Shown: one piece after another, positions 6,936 to 9,233 of the stretch
Position numbering within the stretch: the first letter of the stretch is position 1
Layout of the letters: every line of letters starts with the position of its first letter
The notes under the pieces: model-generated
Seen by the model: the letters and a program-made list of their open reading frames with translations, nothing else
Database searches by the model: none
What the model was told of the DNA's origin: nothing
Position numbers and translations under genes: made by a program
Assembly: GCA_902496265.1 (NCBI GenBank)
Contig: CABVAD010000033.1
Coordinates: 1-9,233, forward strand
Source: an uncultured Oscillospiraceae bacterium
GTDB taxonomy: Bacteria > Bacillota > Clostridia > Oscillospirales > Acutalibacteraceae
Length of the DNA stretch: 9,233 nucleotides
Reading direction: 5' to 3'

Positions 6936-9176
6936 CTAACCGTCAACAACATTTTCGTCTCTGAAATAAACAGTAATCACCGTACCCGCGTCAACCGACT
7001 GACCCGCCTCGACGCTTTGCTTATAGGATTTAAGCCCTCCCGACGCTGTGTTGCCCGAAAATTCCACGTTTATATTAGAATTTGCGGCAAGCTTATTGAC
7101 CTCGGTGGCGGTAAGTCCCAGAAGATTAGGAACCGTCACCTTTTCTGAGCCGCCCTCTTCTGTGTAAACGATTACCACGCCGCCCGAAATCACCTTGCTT
7201 CCGGCCTCCGGCAGCTGGCGCACGACCTTTTCGCCCGAGCCTATAACCTTACATTCAAGCTTTGCCGAGCTTATTTTTGATTTCGCATCGGCAACACTTG
7301 AGCCTACCGTATCAGGAACGGTTAGGGTAAGGCTCTTAAGCTCCTCTTGGGAATAACTCGGCTCGTAGCCGAGATACGGCAGAACGTCCGCCATAATCTG
7401 TGAGTTGACAGGCGCTGAAATAACGCCGCCGTAATATTTGTCTCCCTTAGGCTCGTCAAGCATTACAAAGACGGCTATTTCGGGATTTTCTATCGGAGCA
7501 ACGGTAAGACATGAGCCGATATATAAATGTTTATCGCCTGTCGCCAGTATTTTTGCGACCTTTTGCGACGTACCTGTTTTAGCGCCTATATTGTATCCCG
7601 CGACCAATGAGTTTTTCGCGCCGTTTTCCGAAACATAGTTCATAAGCTCGCGCATTGTAGCCGAGGTTGTCTCGGAAATAACCTGACGTTTATATGAGGT
7701 TGAAACCGTTTCGACAACCTTTCCGTTATCATCAAGCTTTTTTTCCACGAGGTGCGGCTGAACAAGATATCCGCCGTTTACCGCGGCGGATACCGCCGAA
7801 ATAAGCTGCATAGGCGTAACGTTAAAGGTCTGACCGAAGGAGCATGACGCAAGCTCGACAGGTCCCATTTTTTCTTCCTTGTGGTAGGTTGATGTCGCCT
7901 CGCCGGGCAGGTCGATACCTGTTTTTTCGGTAAGTCCGAAGGCCTTAAAGTATTTTGAAAAGGTCTCCACGCCTACAAACTGACCTATTGTGATAAAGGC
8001 GGGGTTGCAGGAATTTGATATCGCCTGCAAAAGATTCTGCGAGCCGTGACCCGTTTTTTTGTGACAGCTGTAATGCTGTCCCGCCACAGTCGCCGAGCCG
8101 TTGCAGAAAAAGCTGGAATTTTTATTTACAAGGTTTTCCTCAAGCGCAATCGAAGCCGTTATAACCTTGAAAACAGAGCCGGGCTCATAGGTATCCGAAA
8201 CCGCCTTGTTTCTCCACTGACGGTTTAAAAGCTCGGATTTAAGCGACTTTTTTTCCTCCCCGTCGGTTACGGCGTCCACCTTTTCCTGATCTGCGGCGGA
8301 GAGGGTGAAGGGTTCGTTCGGGTCAAAGTCGCCCTTAACCGCCATTGCAAGTATGGCGCCTGTGTTTACATTCATTACCACCGCCGCACCGCGTTCCGCG
8401 ATTTTGTTGGCTTCAATGGCGTTTTCCAAATATTTTTCCGCCGTGTACTGGACATAGGAATCAAGGGTCAGCACCAGCGACTTTCCCTTTGTCGCCTCCT
8501 CCACCTTTTCATATGAGAAGGGCATATCCGTTCCTGCGGCGTTTTTAGCGGCGACAACACGTCCCGCTATTCCCGTTAAATCGTTATCGTAATAGCTTTC
8601 GATTCCCGCCAGTCCCTGATCATCCGAGCCGACAAAGCCCAGCACGACCGAGGCTAAATTCTCGTTGGGGTAATATCTTTTTGTGGTCTCGTCAAGACCT
8701 ACATACTGAGTAAGCTCCAAATCCTTGTTATCAAGCAGAAACTGTCTTACCTTGTCGGCAACGGTTTTATCAATTTTTTTCTTTACAATTACATAATACG
8801 AGTTTTTTTCGGTATAGCCGTAAACCGTCTCGTAATCAAGCTCCAATATTTCCGAAAGCCCCTCGGCTATTTTCTTCTTAACCTTTTCCGCCTCGTCCTC
8901 ATCAAGCTTTTTGATTCCGTTCGGTGTTATGTAAACCGTCCAGGCGGGCGAGCTTGTTGCCAATATCTGCATATTGCGGTCGTAAATATCGCCGCGCGGA
9001 GCGGTTACAAGGCTGTCGTAAAGCTGCTGCTCAGAGGCGTCGTTCTGATATTGTTCGCCCTTGATTATCATAATGTTAACAAGGCTCGCCCCCGAGACTA
9101 TCGAAAGCGCAAGTATAAGCGCGGTCATAACCACTATTGTTCTTGTGACCATCATTTTTCCGGGCTTTAATGACAC
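6936..9176 (-). CDS. spoVD: Class B penicillin-binding protein with two PASTA domains (FtsI/SpoVD type)
   Basis: This is a septal D,D-transpeptidase that crosslinks peptidoglycan outside the membrane, presumably with the FtsW/SpoVE polymerase encoded three genes later. The 746 residues comprise a short basic tail, one membrane anchor (about 12-38), the N-terminal pedestal domain with APRGDIYDRN (59-68), and the transpeptidase domain. That domain holds SVFK (334-337, with the acylated Ser334), SCN (389-391) and KTGT (533-536). Two PASTA domains follow at about 617-672 and 679-738; Bacillus SpoVD has one. Cys371 and Cys390 match the spacing of the redox-active cysteine pair of Bacillus SpoVD. 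GTG 9176 is the most upstream start possible, because TGA at 9180-9182 is in frame, and AAAGGAAG lies 8 bases before it. The vegetative (FtsI) and sporulation (SpoVD) roles cannot be separated from sequence alone, so the symbol is tentative. Confidence 0.93.
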   Translation of the reverse strand: MSLKPGKMMVTRTIVVMTALILALSIVSGASLVNIMIIKGEQYQNDASEQQLYDSLVTAPRGDIYDRNMQILATSSPAWTVYITPNGIKKLDEDEAEKVKKKIAEGLSEILELDYETVYGYTEKNSYYVIVKKKIDKTVADKVRQFLLDNKDLELTQYVGLDETTKRYYPNENLASVVLGFVGSDDQGLAGIESYYDNDLTGIAGRVVAAKNAAGTDMPFSYEKVEEATKGKSLVLTLDSYVQYTAEKYLENAIEANKIAERGAAVVMNVNTGAILAMAVKGDFDPNEPFTLSAADQEKVDAVTDGEEKKSLKSELLNRQWRNKAVSDTYEPGSVFKVITASIALEENLVNKNSSFFCNGSATVAGQHYSCHKKTGHGSQNLLQAISNSCNPAFITIGQFVGVETFSKYFKAFGLTEKTGIDLPGEATSTYHKEEKMGPVELASCSFGQTFNVTPMQLISAVSAAVNGGYLVQPHLVEKKLDDNGKVVETVSTSYKRQVISETTSATMRELMNYVSENGAKNSLVAGYNIGAKTGTSQKVAKILATGDKHLYIGSCLTVAPIENPEIAVFVMLDEPKGDKYYGGVISAPVNSQIMADVLPYLGYEPSYSQEELKSLTLTVPDTVGSSVADAKSKISSAKLECKVIGSGEKVVRQLPEAGSKVISGGVVIVYTEEGGSEKVTVPNLLGLTATEVNKLAANSNINVEFSGNTASGGLKSYKQSVEAGQSVDAGTVITVYFRDENVVDG

Positions 9177-9184
9177 GGCTCAAA

Positions 9185-9192
9185 CTTCCTTT
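9185..9192 (-). promoter_or_regulatory. Ribosome binding site of the PBP gene
   Basis: AAAGGAAG lies 8 bases before GTG 9176, an ideal spacing. The next candidate, ATG 9155, has only a weak GGAAAA upstream, so this site decides for the GTG start. Confidence 0.7.
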
Positions 9193-9202
9193 CTAAATCC
9201 GA

Positions 9203-9232
9203 ATACGAGAGTCGGCAAAACAACTCTCGTAT
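9203..9232 (-). repeat. Perfect 10-bp inverted repeat before the PBP gene
   Basis: ATACGAGAGT at 9203-9212 and its exact complement ACTCTCGTAT at 9223-9232 flank a 10-base loop. On the transcribed strand the hairpin ends about 10 bases before the PBP ribosome binding site and is not followed by a U-run, so it is not a standard terminator for this operon. It may be an mRNA-stabilising or attenuating structure, an RNA-processing site, or an operator. The bases 9177-9233 hold no complete gene. One frame closes with TAG at 9193-9195 and another with TGA at 9180-9182, so an upstream gene such as ftsL could end here. Confidence 0.5.
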
Positions 9233-9233
9233 C

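Noticed and set aside
9203..9233. Intrinsic terminator at the right edge
   Set aside because: The stem is perfect but no U-run follows it on the minus strand. On the plus strand the window ends too soon to judge, and no plus-strand gene would need it.
1..9233. Mobile elements, CRISPR arrays, tRNA or rRNA genes, phage or toxin-antitoxin genes
   Set aside because: None was seen on either strand. The window is filled with conserved dcw genes, and no repeat arrays or transposase motifs are present.

Overview
This window is a stretch of the division and cell wall (dcw) gene cluster of a Gram-positive anaerobe. Every gene lies on the minus strand, so transcription runs from the right edge (9233) to the left edge (1). 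In that direction the order is: class B penicillin-binding protein with two PASTA domains (ftsI/spoVD type), murE, mraY, ftsW/spoVE, murG, murA, and ftsQ/divIB, which is cut by the left edge. The organism is most likely a member of the Clostridia. The reasons are the PASTA-bearing, SpoVD-like PBP, the FtsW/SpoVE and MurA sequence types, strong GGAGG-type Shine-Dalgarno sites with some GTG/TTG starts, and murG-murA-ftsQ gene order. A spore-forming or formerly spore-forming lineage such as the Oscillospirales fits, but the genus cannot be read from this sequence. MurE carries the DNPR signature, so the peptidoglycan should contain meso-diaminopimelate.

Layout from right to left. 9177-9233 is a short leader, or the end of an unseen upstream gene, with a perfect 10-bp inverted repeat. 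9176-6936 is the PBP, 6904-5480 murE, 5441-4419 mraY, 4400-3264 ftsW/spoVE and 3247-2135 murG. Gaps between these genes are only 16 to 38 bases, and each gene has its own ribosome binding site, so they look like one operon. The only larger gap, 111 bases, lies between murG and murA. It holds a plausible sigma-A-type promoter overlapping the murG stop, followed by a possible leader stem-loop just before the murA ribosome binding site. murA (2023-764) and ftsQ (759-1) are then separated by 4 bases and are probably translationally coupled. No stretch longer than 300 bases lacks a gene.

The genes work together as follows. MurA commits UDP-GlcNAc to peptidoglycan synthesis and MurE adds the third stem residue. 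MraY and MurG make lipid I and lipid II at the membrane. The FtsW/SpoVE polymerase and the PBP transpeptidase form the septal synthase, and FtsQ belongs to the divisome complex that controls it. murF and murD, which usually sit in this cluster, are absent from their expected places.

Nothing here looks like a new system. The points of most interest are the missing ligase genes, the promoter and folded leader before murA, and a conserved SpoVD-type cysteine pair next to the PBP active site.
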